64,000 nucleotides of DNA from Sphingobacteriia bacterium 24-36-13 (GCA_002281875.1 NCHN01000001.1:62001-126000); one strand, 5' to 3'; shown: positions 15,865 through 25,415, counted from the stretch's first letter. A program made the numbers and translations. Notes: generated by a model from the letters alone, not told the origin.

Positions 15865-17065
15865 TAGCGACGCATTCTAAAATCTGTTCTTGATTAATCA
15901 CCAAAGGAGGGGCAAAACGAATTTTATCTCCATGCGTTGGTTTTGCTAATAAACCTTTGTCTTTTAAAATTAAACAAAGGTCCCAAGCTGCTTCTGGATT
16001 GGGATGATTAATTACGATTGCGTTTAATAATCCTTTTCCCCTGATGGTTTTGATATATGGTGAGTTGAGCTTACTCAATTCATTGCGTAATAGTTGGCCC
16101 ATTGCTTCTGCATTCTCTACCAACTTTTCTTCTTTAATAACAGTTAATGCACTCATAGCAACTGCACAAGCCAAGGGGTTTCCGCCATAAGTTGAACCAT
16201 GTTCTCCTGGCTTAATATTCATCATGATAAAGTCGTCTGCAAGTACTGCCGATACGGGTAAAACTCCGCCACTTAAGGCTTTCCCAAGAATTAAAATATC
16301 TGGTCTAACGCCTTCATGGTCGCATGCAAGCATTTTACCAGTTCTTGCTAATCCTGTTTGAATTTCATCCGCAATAAATAATACATTGTATTGGGTGCAT
16401 AATGCTCGAACTTTAGTGAGGTATCCTTCGTCTGGAATAACTACTCCTGCTTCTCCTTGAATAGGCTCTACCATAAATGCTGCCACATTAGGATCTTGCA
16501 ATGCTTTTTCTAGTGTAATTAAATCGTTGTATGGAACCAATTCAAAACCTGGCATGAATGGACCAAATTGGTGGTAACTACTAGGGTCGGTTGACGAAGA
16601 AATAGCAGCTAGTGTTCTTCCCCAAAAATTACCTTCAGCAAAAATGATTTTGGCTTTATTTTCTTCAACACCTTTTTTAGTATAAGCCCATCTGCGAGCT
16701 AGTTTGATGGCAGTTTCTCCACCTTCTACACCCGTATTCATGGGCAACACTTTATCGTAACCAAAATAGGTTGCAATAAACTGCTCGTATTGGCCTAATA
16801 AGTTATTATGAAATGCACGAGAAGTGAGGGTGAGTTTTTTTGCTTGATTAACCAAACTCTCAATAATACGAGGATGGCAGTGGCCTTGGTTTACCGCTGA
16901 ATAGCCACTTAAAAAATCATAGTATCGTTTTCCTTCAACATCCCATAAAAAAACGCCTTCTCCTTTTTCTAGAACCACAGGTAGGGGATGATAATTATGT
17001 GCACCATATTGATCTTCTAGTTGCAAGTATGCAGCAGTAACTGGCGACAGTAACGCAGTTTCCAT
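15833..17065 (-). CDS. rocD: Ornithine--oxo-acid transaminase (ornithine aminotransferase)
   Basis: 410 residues of the class III PLP aminotransferase family, the normal ornithine aminotransferase length. The PLP region reads [16 protein letters not shown] (Asp of the ring-N contact), and the Schiff-base Lys is in [19 protein letters not shown]. The N-terminal [27 protein letters not shown] is typical of RocD. It converts ornithine and 2-oxoglutarate to glutamate semialdehyde and glutamate in arginine breakdown. It stands alone, convergent with and overlapping the small membrane protein gene. Confidence 0.93.
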   Translation of the reverse strand: METALLSPVTAAYLQLEDQYGAHNYHPLPVVLEKGEGVFLWDVEGKRYYDFLSGYSAVNQGHCHPRIIESLVNQAKKLTLTSRAFHNNLLGQYEQFIATYFGYDKVLPMNTGVEGGETAIKLARRWAYTKKGVEENKAKIIFAEGNFWGRTLAAISSSTDPSSYHQFGPFMPGFELVPYNDLITLEKALQDPNVAAFMVEPIQGEAGVVIPDEGYLTKVRALCTQYNVLFIADEIQTGLARTGKMLACDHEGVRPDILILGKALSGGVLPVSAVLADDFIMMNIKPGEHGSTYGGNPLACAVAMSALTVIKEEKLVENAEAMGQLLRNELSKLNSPYIKTIRGKGLLNAIVINHPNPEAAWDLCLILKDKGLLAKPTHGDKIRFAPPLVINQEQILECVAIIAASLKDLS

Positions 17066-17276
17066 TGATAAAAATTTATGAATAAAAGAATAAGTTGTTC
17101 AGTGTGCTATGGTCATAAAACAATGAGCATGCAACTGTTTATACAACAACAAAATGGACAGGGTTATTTATCTAGTACCCGCAGGATGGTCTAGAAAATC
17201 TAAGTTGAAGTGTAGAAAATGCATGTTTAGCATAGATGCAAGATAATTAATTATATTCAATCTCAAATTGTACAAT

Positions 17277-18413
17277 ATGAGATTGATAAAATTGATATTT
17301 ATTTTCTTGGTAATCATACTTGGGGCATTGTCGGCTTACGCAGTTTTATTTGATAAGACCTATTTATTCAAGGCTGCCTATTATAATTTTTCAGCCATTG
17401 ACGATTATACCATTTTTGAAAACAATACAGTGGCCAAAGCCAAAGAGGTCAAAACATGGCCCTTGGCTAGTGAATACAATAAACAAGCTTACCCAGATAG
17501 CTTGAATAATTTATTAGAAGATTTGAGAACAGTGGGGGTATTAATGATTAAAAACGATTCAATTTTATTTGAAAAATATTGGGATGGCTATAGTGACAGT
17601 TCATTGTCGGGTTCCTTTTCTGTTGCAAAAAGCATTACGAGCATTTTAATTGGGGCAGCTATTAAGGAAGGTAAAATTCAATCTATAGAGCAATCGGTTG
17701 GGGATTTTATTCCTGCATTTGCAGTGGGGGATAAAGCAGCTGTTAAAATCAAAGATCTACTAACAATGAGTAGTGGTACCGATTGGAATGAAAGTTATTG
17801 GAATCCTTTGGCTGTAACTGCTGAAGCCTATTATGGTGCAGATTTAAATAAGACTGCAACAGCATTGAAAATGATTAATCAGCCTGGTACTTTACACAAA
17901 TATAAAAGTGGAGATACACAACTATTAGGCCTTATTTTAGAGAAAGTAACTGGTAAAAAATTGAGTGAATATGCTGCAGAAAAATTATGGCAGCCTCTTG
18001 GAGCAACACATGATGCATTGTGGAGTACAGATGGTTCTAATGGAAATACCAAAGCATTTTGCTGTTTTAATACCAATGCCAGAGACTTTGCACGAATTGG
18101 TAAGTTCATGCTCGATTCTGGAAAAATAAATGGGGTGCCAGTAATAGACAGTACCTATTGGAAGCAATCTATCACCGCTTGTAAGATCAAAGATGAAAAA
18201 GGACTAGCCTGTAATTATTATGGATTTCAATGGTGGCTTGATCCACAGCATTCCGAAATTTTTTATGCAAGAGGAATATTGGGCCAGTACATTATTGTAA
18301 TTCCTTCTAAGAAAATTGTCATAGTAAGATTAGCGCATAAAGCTTCTAAAGAACGGGTACAAACTGTTCCGAGAGAAGTGAGGGCATTAATTAATTGGGG
18401 ACTGAATAGTTAA
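17277..18413 (+). CDS. Serine hydrolase of the beta-lactamase/penicillin-binding (class C) family
   Basis: 378 residues from the ATG at 17277. An N-terminal membrane anchor or signal (about 4-23) is followed by a beta-lactamase-fold domain. The catalytic SxxK is in GSFSVAKSITSIL (Ser about 116), the Tyr motif region is YKSGDTQLLGLILEKVTG, and LLTMSSGTDW is the family hallmark. These are periplasmic esterases, peptidases or transpeptidase relatives; the substrate is unknown. About 210 bp of non-coding DNA separates it from the divergent rocD. Confidence 0.82.
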   Translation: MRLIKLIFIFLVIILGALSAYAVLFDKTYLFKAAYYNFSAIDDYTIFENNTVAKAKEVKTWPLASEYNKQAYPDSLNNLLEDLRTVGVLMIKNDSILFEKYWDGYSDSSLSGSFSVAKSITSILIGAAIKEGKIQSIEQSVGDFIPAFAVGDKAAVKIKDLLTMSSGTDWNESYWNPLAVTAEAYYGADLNKTATALKMINQPGTLHKYKSGDTQLLGLILEKVTGKKLSEYAAEKLWQPLGATHDALWSTDGSNGNTKAFCCFNTNARDFARIGKFMLDSGKINGVPVIDSTYWKQSITACKIKDEKGLACNYYGFQWWLDPQHSEIFYARGILGQYIIVIPSKKIVIVRLAHKASKERVQTVPREVRALINWGLNS

Positions 18414-18425
18414 CCATTTTGATTG

Positions 18426-18433
18426 TACTTTCG
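18426..18433 (+). promoter_or_regulatory. Probable -7 promoter element of glycosyltransferase gene
   Basis: TACTTTCG matches 5 of 6 fixed TAnnTTTG bases, 14 nt before the TTG start of the glycosyltransferase gene. Confidence 0.4.
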
Positions 18434-18447
18434 CCAAAATACTGATT

Positions 18448-19470
18448 TTGACCCCATCTGTTGCAGTAGTAATATTAAATTATAATGGTAAAAAACACCT
18501 TGAGCAATTTTTGCCCTCGGTAATGGCAAGTAATTACCTTAATTTAAAAATTATTGTTGCAGACAATGGGTCTACAGACAATTCAATCTCATTTGTAACT
18601 GACACCTATCCGCATATTCAAATTCTAGATCATCATACCAATGAAGGATTTGCTGGTGGATATAATTGGGCTTTACAAAGGGTAGAAGCAGACTATTATG
18701 TGTTGCTTAATTCGGATGTTCAGGTTAGCAATGATTGGATTAATCCAGTGATTGATTTAATGGAGAAGGACAAAACAATTGCTGCAGCTCAACCTAAAAT
18801 GCGTTCTTTTCATGAACCCAGTTTATTTGAATATGCTGGAGCGGCAGGAGGATGGATTGATTATTTAGGTTATCCTTTTTCTAGGGGCAGGGTTTTTGAT
18901 GTATGCGAAACAGATGAGGAGCAGTTCAATCAAAGTGAAAATATATTTTGGGCTTCGGGTGCAGCTATGTTTGTACGAGCTTCTGTTTTCCACGAAATGA
19001 AAGGGTTTGATCCTTATTTTTTTGCACACCAAGAGGAAATTGATTTGTGTTGGAGAATGCAACTAGCTGGATATAAAATAATGGCTTGTCCTTCATCGGA
19101 AGTATTTCATGTAGGAGGGGGAACATTACCAAGAGGGGGAAGAAAAGTTTTTTTGAATTTTAGGAACAACTTGATCATGTTGGCTAAAAATTTGCCATTT
19201 ACTGAATTGGTTTGGAAATTACCTTTTCGGTTTTTCTTAGATGCAATCTCTGCTTGGAAAGGGTTATTAACAGGCGATATTTATTTTTTTACCGCTATAA
19301 TGAAAGCACATATGGCTTTTAGCTGGTGGTTTTTAACTCGTTATTGGAGTGCCCCCAAAGTAAGTATCCCCATGCTTGAATTGAATGGAGTGTTTGGGGG
19401 ATCGGTGGTTTGGAACTATTTTATTCGGAATAAAAAACGTTTTCTAGAAATTATATCCACAAAGGGATGA
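18448..19470 (+). CDS. Family 2 glycosyltransferase
   Basis: 340 residues starting at TTG, with no usable ATG near the family N-terminus; translation begins TPSVAVVILNYNGKKHL, the standard GT2 nucleotide-sugar start. Further motifs are IIVADNGSTDNS (about 32-43), LLNSDVQVS (DxD-like, about 89-97) and the acceptor-side HQEEIDLCWRM (about 193-203). It resembles rhamnosyl-type GT2 enzymes with a C-terminal amphipathic/membrane-associated region. It probably acts on cell-surface polysaccharide at the cytoplasmic membrane. Confidence 0.87.
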   Translation: MTPSVAVVILNYNGKKHLEQFLPSVMASNYLNLKIIVADNGSTDNSISFVTDTYPHIQILDHHTNEGFAGGYNWALQRVEADYYVLLNSDVQVSNDWINPVIDLMEKDKTIAAAQPKMRSFHEPSLFEYAGAAGGWIDYLGYPFSRGRVFDVCETDEEQFNQSENIFWASGAAMFVRASVFHEMKGFDPYFFAHQEEIDLCWRMQLAGYKIMACPSSEVFHVGGGTLPRGGRKVFLNFRNNLIMLAKNLPFTELVWKLPFRFFLDAISAWKGLLTGDIYFFTAIMKAHMAFSWWFLTRYWSAPKVSIPMLELNGVFGGSVVWNYFIRNKKRFLEIISTKG

Positions 19471-19489
19471 TAATTTTAGTTGCTTACCC

Positions 19490-19497
19490 TATTTTTG
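19490..19497 (+). promoter_or_regulatory. Bacteroidota -7 promoter element
   Basis: TATTTTTG is a full TAnnTTTG match, 17 nt before the small gene at 19515. Confidence 0.5.
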
Positions 19498-19514
19498 CAA
19501 TGCAATAATCTACT

Positions 19515-19718
19515 ATGTCACAGGAAATAATAGAACACAAAGAAAAAGACATTAAGACAAACTGGGTGAATTCATCTAGATTCTTATTTTACCTACAAGT
19601 ATTTTGCATTCTTGCATTTGTATTAGGCGGTTGCTACCGTATGTACAACCAGCGCTACAAGGGAAAACCTAAAGTAGAAGTACAAAGTAGCTCTAAATAC
19701 AAGCCTGAGTATAAATAG
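19515..19718 (+). CDS. Small single-pass membrane protein of unknown function
   Basis: 67 residues: a charged N-terminus, one hydrophobic segment (about 24-43, LFYLQVFCILAFVLGGCYRM) and a basic tail ending KYKPEYK. It has its own perfect -7 element. No domain recognised. Likely a genuine small membrane protein given its promoter and the clean codon use, but function is unknown. Confidence 0.6.
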   Translation: MSQEIIEHKEKDIKTNWVNSSRFLFYLQVFCILAFVLGGCYRMYNQRYKGKPKVEVQSSSKYKPEYK

Positions 19719-19730
19719 TCCAAAAAAAAT

Positions 19731-19760
19731 TTTGTTATGAACTAGAGATTGCTATTTTTG
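19731..19760 (+). promoter_or_regulatory. Promoter of the tRNA-Gly/tRNA-Leu unit
   Basis: TTTG (19731-19734) and TATTTTTG (19753-19760) are separated by 18 bases, a close match to the Bacteroidota -33/-7 consensus, 26 nt before tRNA-Gly. Confidence 0.65.
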
Positions 19761-19786
19761 CACTCCCAATTTAGTTCTTACAAACC

Positions 19787-19859
<73 letters not shown>

Positions 19860-19861
19860 CC

Positions 19862-19896
19862 AAAAAAATCCCGCTCTTATTGGGTCGGGATTTTTT
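19862..19896 (+). terminator. Hairpin between tRNA-Gly and tRNA-Leu
   Basis: AAAAATCCCG / CGGGATTTTT stem with a 12-base loop and trailing T run, starting three bases after tRNA-Gly. It looks like an intrinsic terminator, so tRNA-Leu may be expressed by readthrough. Confidence 0.7.
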
Positions 19897-19903
19897 CATG
19901 GCA

Positions 19904-19989
19904 GCCCCGGTGGTGGAATTGGTAGACACGCAGGACTTAAAATCCTGTTCGCCGCAACGCGAGTAACGGTTCAACTCCGTTCCGGGGCA
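19904..19989 (+). tRNA. tRNA-Leu (anticodon TAA)
   Basis: 86-nt class II tRNA: acceptor GCCCCGG/CCGGGGC, anticodon stem CAGGA/TCCTG with loop CTTAAAA (anticodon TAA), a long variable arm, and T arm ACGG-TTCAACT-CCGT. Discriminator A as required for tRNA-Leu. No encoded CCA. Confidence 0.95.
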
Positions 19990-19990
19990 C

Positions 19991-20023
19991 AAAGCCTCTC
20001 TGAGAATTTAGAGAGGCTTTTTT
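19991..20023 (+). terminator. Terminator after tRNA-Leu
   Basis: AAGCCTCTCT / AGAGAGGCTT stem around an AT-rich loop, followed by TTTT, two bases after the tRNA end. Confidence 0.85.
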
Positions 20024-20074
20024 ATTTGTGAGCGACGAAAGCTTGCTTTCGGAAGTGAACAAATAAAAAAGCCT
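20014..20074. repeat. 16-bp perfect inverted repeat enclosing a second palindrome
   Basis: AGGCTTTTTTATTTGT (20014-20029) is repeated exactly in inverted form at 20059-20074. The 29-base interior contains CGAAAGC-TT-GCTTTCG. The left arm overlaps the tRNA-Leu terminator and the right arm overlaps the next GC-rich hairpin, so the three structures are mutually exclusive or nested. Confidence 0.75.
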
Positions 20075-20104
20075 TCATCGCCGAAGGCGATGAGGAGGCT
20101 TTGG
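20070..20104. terminator. Bidirectional GC-rich hairpin downstream of purE
   Basis: AGCCTTCATCGCC-GAA-GGCGATGAGGAGGCT forms a long stem with one or two mismatches, flanked by A and T runs. It can terminate the tRNA unit from one side; purE transcripts arriving from the other side (gene end 20193) would also meet it. The remaining bases to 20192 hold short GAGCGAAGCGAGC-type palindromes and no gene. Confidence 0.6.
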
Positions 20105-20192
20105 GTAAGACCCACTATTCGGTAATCAGCGAGCGAAGCGAGCTAATCCGTTCCGGTATTTTTCTAATCCGCTCCGTTAATTCAACAAAAAT

Positions 20193-20711
20193 TTACTGAT
20201 CAAATTGATTCGGCCACTTAGACTTCATGCCTGCAGCTTTTTCTTCAACCGCATGTTTCATATCAGTTTTATAGTTGGCCATTTTAGTTGCAATGCTTGC
20301 ATCAAAAGCACCAATAATTTGTGCTGCCAAGAGCCCCGCATTTTTTGCTGCATTTAGTGCCACTGTTGCAACTGGAACACCATTAGGCATTTGTAAAATG
20401 GACAAAACTGAATCCCATCCGTCAATTGAATTAGAAGATTTAATAGGAACACCAATTACGGGCAATGTAGTTACTGAAGCAACCATGCCAGGTAAATGTG
20501 CAGCTCCACCAGCACCAGCAATAATCACTTTTAATCCTCTATGTGCAGCTGAAGATGCATAGTTGATCATTCTTTGCGGCGTTCTATGTGCAGACACAAC
20601 AGTTAGCTCAAAAGAAATTCCCATTTCTTGCAAAACCAATGCTGCAGCTTCCATCACGTTTAAATCGCTATCGCTTCCCATGATGATGCCTACCTGAGGT
20701 TGATTATTCAT
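20193..20711 (-). CDS. purE: 5-(carboxyamino)imidazole ribonucleotide mutase
   Basis: 172 residues, the class I PurE length. Motifs: [16 protein letters not shown] near the N-terminus, the phosphate/ribose-binding [11 protein letters not shown] (catalytic His about 45), [15 protein letters not shown] and [10 protein letters not shown]. It converts N5-CAIR to CAIR in purine synthesis. It lies 10 nt downstream of pdxJ on the same strand and is probably co-transcribed with it. Confidence 0.96.
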   Translation of the reverse strand: MNNQPQVGIIMGSDSDLNVMEAAALVLQEMGISFELTVVSAHRTPQRMINYASSAAHRGLKVIIAGAGGAAHLPGMVASVTTLPVIGVPIKSSNSIDGWDSVLSILQMPNGVPVATVALNAAKNAGLLAAQIIGAFDASIATKMANYKTDMKHAVEEKAAGMKSKWPNQFDQ

Positions 20712-20721
20712 ATTGTGGTAA

Positions 20722-21444
20722 TTAATGCGTTAATTGTCTTTTATATAATTGTACGGTGTTTTCTAATCCTAAATAAATGGCATCACATATTAATGCATGC
20801 CCAATACTCACTTCGTTTAGCCAAGGAATTTCTTTACTAAAATAACCCAAATTAAACCTATCTAAATCATGACCTGCATTCAATCCTAAACCCAATGATT
20901 TGGCTGCTTCTGCGGCTTCTTTAAATGGAGCAATCGCTTTTTCTTTTTGACCATTGGCAAACTCAACTGCATAAGATTCTGTGTACAATTCAATTCGATC
21001 TGTGCCGGTTGTTGCTGCGGCTTCTACCATTGAAACATCTGCGTCTACAAAAATAGAAACCCGAATACCAGCATTTTTAAAAACAGCAATGATGGTTTTT
21101 AAATATGCTTGGTGTTCAATGGTATTCCACCCATGGTTACTCGTTAATTGTCCTAATGCATCTGGTACCAATGTAACTTGGGCTGGCTTTGAAGCCAACA
21201 CTAAGTCTACAAATTTTTGTTCTGTAGGATTCCCTTCAATATTGAATTCAGTATTCAATACTTTTTTCAAATCGTACACATCGGCATAACGAATATGACG
21301 CTCGTCTGGTCTGGGGTGAACCGTGATTCCATCGGCACCAAATTGCTCTATATCTAAAGCAGATTTTACCAGGTTGGGATTATTGCCTCCTCTACTGTTT
21401 CGGAGTGTTGCTAATTTATTGATATTGACACTGAGCTTTGTCAT
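20722..21444 (-). CDS. pdxJ: Pyridoxine 5'-phosphate synthase
   Basis: 240 residues, the normal PdxJ length. [22 protein letters not shown] and [16 protein letters not shown] contain the conserved substrate-binding residues; IELYTE and LGLNAGHDL with the catalytic His follow. It forms the pyridoxine ring from 1-deoxyxylulose-5-phosphate and 3-amino-2-oxopropyl phosphate. A perfect -7 element ends only four bases before the ATG, so the mRNA may be leaderless. Confidence 0.96.
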   Translation of the reverse strand: MTKLSVNINKLATLRNSRGGNNPNLVKSALDIEQFGADGITVHPRPDERHIRYADVYDLKKVLNTEFNIEGNPTEQKFVDLVLASKPAQVTLVPDALGQLTSNHGWNTIEHQAYLKTIIAVFKNAGIRVSIFVDADVSMVEAAATTGTDRIELYTESYAVEFANGQKEKAIAPFKEAAEAAKSLGLGLNAGHDLDRFNLGYFSKEIPWLNEVSIGHALICDAIYLGLENTVQLYKRQLTH

Positions 21445-21448
21445 GGCA

Positions 21449-21456
21449 CAAATTTA
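21449..21456 (-). promoter_or_regulatory. -7 element directly abutting the pdxJ start
   Basis: On the minus strand TAAATTTG is followed by TGCC and then the pdxJ ATG (21444). With the usual distance from -7 to +1, transcription would start at or within a few bases of the start codon. Confidence 0.6.
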
Positions 21457-21488
21457 CTTAAACTATTCGCATATCAACTTTTGCTGTT

Positions 21489-21496
21489 TAGCTTTG
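21489..21496 (+). promoter_or_regulatory. -7 promoter element of the ubiD-type gene
   Basis: TAGCTTTG is a full TAnnTTTG match, 10 nt before the ATG at 21507. It is divergent from the pdxJ promoter, and the two upstream regions overlap. Confidence 0.6.
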
Positions 21497-21506
21497 TTAG
21501 TATAAT

Positions 21507-23345
21507 ATGAACTATCCATCACTCGAAGCCTGTTTAATTGATCTGGAAAAAAATGGTCAATTAATTAGAATTAAAGAAGAAGTTGATCCTTATTTAGAAA
21601 TGGCCGCAATCCATTTAAGGGTATATGAAGCCAAGGGACCGGCTTTATTATTTGAGAATGTGAAAGGAAGCAAATTCAGAGCAGCATCCAATATTTTCGG
21701 CACCCTAGAAAGGTCTAAGTTCATTTTTAGGGATACGATTGCTTCGGTTCAACAATTGATTGAATTAAAGAATGATCCCATCAAAGCCATTAAATCTCCA
21801 TTGCAAAATGCATCTGCTGCTTTGGCTGCTTTAAAAGCATTGCCATTAAAAAATCCATGGTCTAAGCCAGTGATGTATGAAGAAATCAAGATTAGTGACC
21901 TGCCGTTGATTCAACACTGGCCTATGGATGGGGGCGCATTTGTGACTTTACCTCAAGTTTACACAGAAGATATTGACCAGCCAGGTATAATGAAATCTAA
22001 CCTTGGCATGTATCGAATACAGCTTAATGGGAATGATTATATAAAGGATAAAGAAATAGGCTTACATTATCAATTGCATAGAGGCATTGGGGTACATCAA
22101 ACCAAGGCCAATGCAAAAGGGCAGCCGTTAAAAGTGAGCTGCTTTGTAGGAGGTCCGCCATCACATACTTTATCGGCTGTAATGCCATTGCCTGAAGGAA
22201 TTAGTGAAATGACTTTTGCTGGTGTATTAGGTGGAAGAAGATTCAGGTACACTTATGATGATGGTTATTGTATCAGCACCGATGCCGATTTTGTTATTAC
22301 TGGAGAAGTTTATCCTGGAGAGAACAAGCCAGAAGGACCATTTGGCGATCACTTAGGATATTATAGTTTGAAGCACGATTTCCCATTGATGAAAGTGCAC
22401 AAAGTATATGCTAAAAAAGATGCAATCTGGTCTTTTACAGTAGTGGGAAGACCTCCACAAGAAGACACCAGTTTTGGGGAATTGATTCATGAAATTACTG
22501 GTGCTGCTATTCCGCAAGAAGTGCCTGGATTAAAAGAAGTACATGCTGTGGATGCAGCGGGTGTTCACCCTTTGTTATTAGCTGTGGGAAGCGAGCGCTA
22601 TACTCCCTATACGCCCACCAAGCAACCCGCAGAACTTTTAACTATTGCCAATCATGTGTTGGGAACTGGTCAATTAAGTTTGGCTAAGTTTTTATTTATT
22701 GCAGCAGATGATACCAATCAATTAAGGGCACACCACGTGTTCGATTTCATGAAATACGTTTTAGAAAGAATCAATTTGCAAAGGGATATTCATTTTTATA
22801 CCAACACCACTATTGATACACTCGATTATTCAGGAACAGGATTAAATACTGGTAGTAAAGTGGTATTGGCTGCGTATGGAGAACCTATTCGAACACTCGC
22901 CACAGAAGTTCCTACAGTACTAAACGATTTAACTTCATTTGAGCAAGCTAAAGTTGTCATGCCAGGTGTGGTTGCAATAAAGACCAAGCCTTTTACAAAC
23001 TATGAAACGGTAAAGGAAGAAATGAAAATGCTTAACTACCAATTACATGATTCTGTTGAACAGTTAAAAGGAGTGGCTATACTGGTAGTTTGCGATGACT
23101 CAGCCTTTGTTGCTGCTAATATGCGAAATTATTTATGGGTCACTTATACCCGCTGCAATCCATCGCATGATATGCATGGCATTAAAGAAAGTTTTGTGAA
23201 CAAACATTGGGGTTGTGAAGGACCCTTGGTCATTGATGCTAGAATTAAACCCCATCATGCACCGCCGGTTGAGAAAGACCCCTCTGTTGAAAAACGCATC
23301 GATCGAATTTTTGCCAAGGGAGGGAGTCTGCAGAATATTGCGTAA
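21507..23345 (+). CDS. UbiD family decarboxylase (menaquinone-biosynthesis type)
   Basis: 612 residues of the UbiD superfamily, whose members decarboxylate aromatic acids with prenylated FMN. The prFMN/Mn-binding and catalytic region is visible as VGRPPQEDTSFGELIHEITGAAIPQEVPG (about 311-339) followed by HPLLLAVGSERY. EGPFGDHLGYYS at about 274-285 is also typical. It is longer than E. coli UbiD (about 490) because of a C-terminal extension seen in Bacteroidota and other menaquinone decarboxylases. No UbiX is encoded nearby. Menaquinone synthesis is the most likely role. Confidence 0.85.
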   Translation: MNYPSLEACLIDLEKNGQLIRIKEEVDPYLEMAAIHLRVYEAKGPALLFENVKGSKFRAASNIFGTLERSKFIFRDTIASVQQLIELKNDPIKAIKSPLQNASAALAALKALPLKNPWSKPVMYEEIKISDLPLIQHWPMDGGAFVTLPQVYTEDIDQPGIMKSNLGMYRIQLNGNDYIKDKEIGLHYQLHRGIGVHQTKANAKGQPLKVSCFVGGPPSHTLSAVMPLPEGISEMTFAGVLGGRRFRYTYDDGYCISTDADFVITGEVYPGENKPEGPFGDHLGYYSLKHDFPLMKVHKVYAKKDAIWSFTVVGRPPQEDTSFGELIHEITGAAIPQEVPGLKEVHAVDAAGVHPLLLAVGSERYTPYTPTKQPAELLTIANHVLGTGQLSLAKFLFIAADDTNQLRAHHVFDFMKYVLERINLQRDIHFYTNTTIDTLDYSGTGLNTGSKVVLAAYGEPIRTLATEVPTVLNDLTSFEQAKVVMPGVVAIKTKPFTNYETVKEEMKMLNYQLHDSVEQLKGVAILVVCDDSAFVAANMRNYLWVTYTRCNPSHDMHGIKESFVNKHWGCEGPLVIDARIKPHHAPPVEKDPSVEKRIDRIFAKGGSLQNIA

Positions 23346-23396
23346 TCAATACTTCTGTTTGCGGTTGTTTGCGTATTTTAGGTAAAATTATCAAGC

Positions 23397-24602
23397 ATGA
23401 ACCAATATATTGCTCAATTAGCTCGAATGGGGGCTGCTGAAAAAAGGACCATTATTGGCTTAATGAGTGGTACTTCCTTAGATGGATTGGATATTGCTTT
23501 ATGCGAAATTGCTGGAAGTGGTATGGAGACAGAAGTGGTATTGAAAAAGTTTACCACAGTTCCATTTGAAGAAGATTTCAAAACAGCCATCCGTTCTATT
23601 TTTTCCAAGAAAATGGTTGACTTTGAAAAGTTGTGTTTATTAAATCCTTGGGTTGGAGGAAAACATGCATCCATTATTTTAGCCACTTTAAAGGGTTGGG
23701 GGATTGATCCCTCCAAAATCGATTTAATTGCAAGTCATGGGCAAACGGTATACCATGCACCAAAAATTTTGCACGGAGATCCAGTATTTGGAAACGGTAC
23801 TTTGCAAATAGGAGATGGGGATCATATTGCTGTAAAAACTGGCATTATTACTATCAGTGATTTCAGGCAAAAACATATTGCAGCTGGGGGAGAAGGTGCA
23901 CCATTAGCTGTATATGGAGACTATTTTATTTTCAGCAAAAAGGGAGAAGACCGAATCATGTTGAATATTGGCGGTATTGCTAATTATACATTTTTGCCAG
24001 GGAATTTAGATGCTTCTAAAATTTTCAGTACTGATACAGGTCCTGGAAATACTTTAATGGATCAGTTTGTACAAAAACATTTTGATTTGCCTTATGATAA
24101 AGATGCTGCCATTGCCAAACAAGGTAAAGTGAATGAGGCTTTATTGACGGTTTTATTAGAAGATGATTTTTTTGCAAAACCTTTTCCCAAAACTACTGGA
24201 CCTGAATTGTTTAATCTAGCTTATGTAGAAAAATGCGTTGTTGCTGCTGGGCAAATTGGTATTTCTCTATACGATATAATGGCAACGCTGAATAGACTGA
24301 CTGCAGTAACAATTGTAGCAGCCATTCAAAAAGGACAAGAAATGATTGGGCATAAGCAATTGTCTATTTACAGTAGTGGTGGGGGAATGCATAATCCAAT
24401 GATTATGCAACATATTCAATCTTGCCTGCCAGATTCAAGCTTTTTTACAACCGATGCTTTGCATATTCATCCAGATGCTAAGGAAGCAGTGTTGTTTGCT
24501 GTTCTAGCAAATGAGCATGTAGCAGGTGGTGCACTTGAAATTGGCGGAGGCAAAGCAGGCATACCCGCCGTAACGATGGGGAAGATCAGTTTCCCCAAAT
24601 AA
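23397..24602 (+). CDS. anmK: Anhydro-N-acetylmuramic acid kinase
   Basis: 401 residues with the family ATPase motifs: IIGLMSGTSLDGLDIAL (about 19-35), SHGQTVYHAP with the catalytic Asp/His region, MLNIGGIANYTFLPG and STDTGPGNTLMDQFV. It phosphorylates and opens 1,6-anhydro-MurNAc during peptidoglycan recycling. Convergent with the gene at 24657, with a weak hairpin between them. Confidence 0.93.
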   Translation: MNQYIAQLARMGAAEKRTIIGLMSGTSLDGLDIALCEIAGSGMETEVVLKKFTTVPFEEDFKTAIRSIFSKKMVDFEKLCLLNPWVGGKHASIILATLKGWGIDPSKIDLIASHGQTVYHAPKILHGDPVFGNGTLQIGDGDHIAVKTGIITISDFRQKHIAAGGEGAPLAVYGDYFIFSKKGEDRIMLNIGGIANYTFLPGNLDASKIFSTDTGPGNTLMDQFVQKHFDLPYDKDAAIAKQGKVNEALLTVLLEDDFFAKPFPKTTGPELFNLAYVEKCVVAAGQIGISLYDIMATLNRLTAVTIVAAIQKGQEMIGHKQLSIYSSGGGMHNPMIMQHIQSCLPDSSFFTTDALHIHPDAKEAVLFAVLANEHVAGGALEIGGGKAGIPAVTMGKISFPK

Positions 24603-24632
24603 AAAGCCACCCCTTTTGGGAGCGGCCTTTCA
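24601..24632. terminator. Possible weak bidirectional terminator
   Basis: AAAGCC-A-CCC...GGG-AGC-GGCCTTT forms an imperfect hairpin flanked by A and T runs between the convergent genes ending at 24602 and 24657. Confidence 0.4.
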
Positions 24633-24656
24633 TCTTAAACCATATTGCTCTGAGTA

Positions 24657-25094
24657 CTACTTCCTTGTATTAGAAAAAATGCTTACTTCACCATATTCTG
24701 TAATGGCTAAAACCAAATAGTCTGTTTCAGTTGTCATAGAAACATAATAGGTTGCCTCATTGTATCCATTCATAAATACAATACATTCTTGTAAATTGTA
24801 TTCTGGGAATGTATACTTACTTGTGATGGTTTTAATTGCATTCTTGGGAAGCTTATCGAAATCTTGGTAACGTGTACTTCCAATTAAATCTCCTTCTTGG
24901 TTGTAGAATACTTCTACTTTTTGTTCTTCAATAACCACACTTGCTTTTTCAAAATTGGCTGCAGATTTCCATTGAACATTGGAAACTTTACCCAATAAGC
25001 TTTTCAAATTGCCTTTGTCGTTTGAACTGGTTGTTGTAGTTGCGAAGCTACTGGTACTTACTAAGATAGCTGCTGCAATTAAAATCTTTTTCAT
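24657..25094 (-). CDS. Secreted PepSY-like protein of unknown function
   Basis: 145 residues with a Sec signal peptide (MKKILIAAAILVSTSSFATT, cleavage after FAT-type site). The mature part resembles the PepSY-like/BLIP-like small periplasmic proteins of Bacteroidota: VEVFYNQEGDLIGSTRYQDFDKLP, then AIKTITSKYTFPEYNLQECIVF. No catalytic residues are seen. Such proteins are abundant in Chitinophagaceae; their role is unknown. Confidence 0.65.
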   Translation of the reverse strand: MKKILIAAAILVSTSSFATTTTSSNDKGNLKSLLGKVSNVQWKSAANFEKASVVIEEQKVEVFYNQEGDLIGSTRYQDFDKLPKNAIKTITSKYTFPEYNLQECIVFMNGYNEATYYVSMTTETDYLVLAITEYGEVSIFSNTRK

Positions 25095-25415
25095 GGTGTT
25101 TTATTTTTTGTTAGTTGTTTAATTTTTACAAGTCAAAACTACTTGCTTGCCTATATCAGACGAAGCCGATTGTGATAGGTTACATGGCAATAGGGGGCAT
25201 TTAGATGAACGGTAAGGCATGCGGTGAGCAAGATTGTGTTAGACTTGCTGAAACAGGCTACAGTAGCGGTTTTGGTAATATTTGTTCAAGAAATGTTAAG
25301 GCGCTTCGGGCTGTGATGAGAATTGTTAAAGGATCTTTCACACTTGATAAAAGGTTGGTAAATAGCCTGTTTTAGGGTTAATTTTGAAAAAAATGGAAAA
25401 AAACCTTTTTTACTC
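25095..25415. other. Intergenic region without a supported gene
   Basis: About 320 bp between the divergent PepSY-like gene and rpmB. A 56-codon frame opens at 25207 but has atypical composition and no promoter, and is not called. The stretch 25140-25330 is more GC-rich than its surroundings; no tRNA, riboswitch or clear hairpin was recognised. Confidence 0.5.

Noticed and set aside
25207-25377. 56-codon plus-strand frame upstream of rpmB
   Set aside because: No promoter, unusual residue composition and no family; intergenic DNA is a simpler reading.
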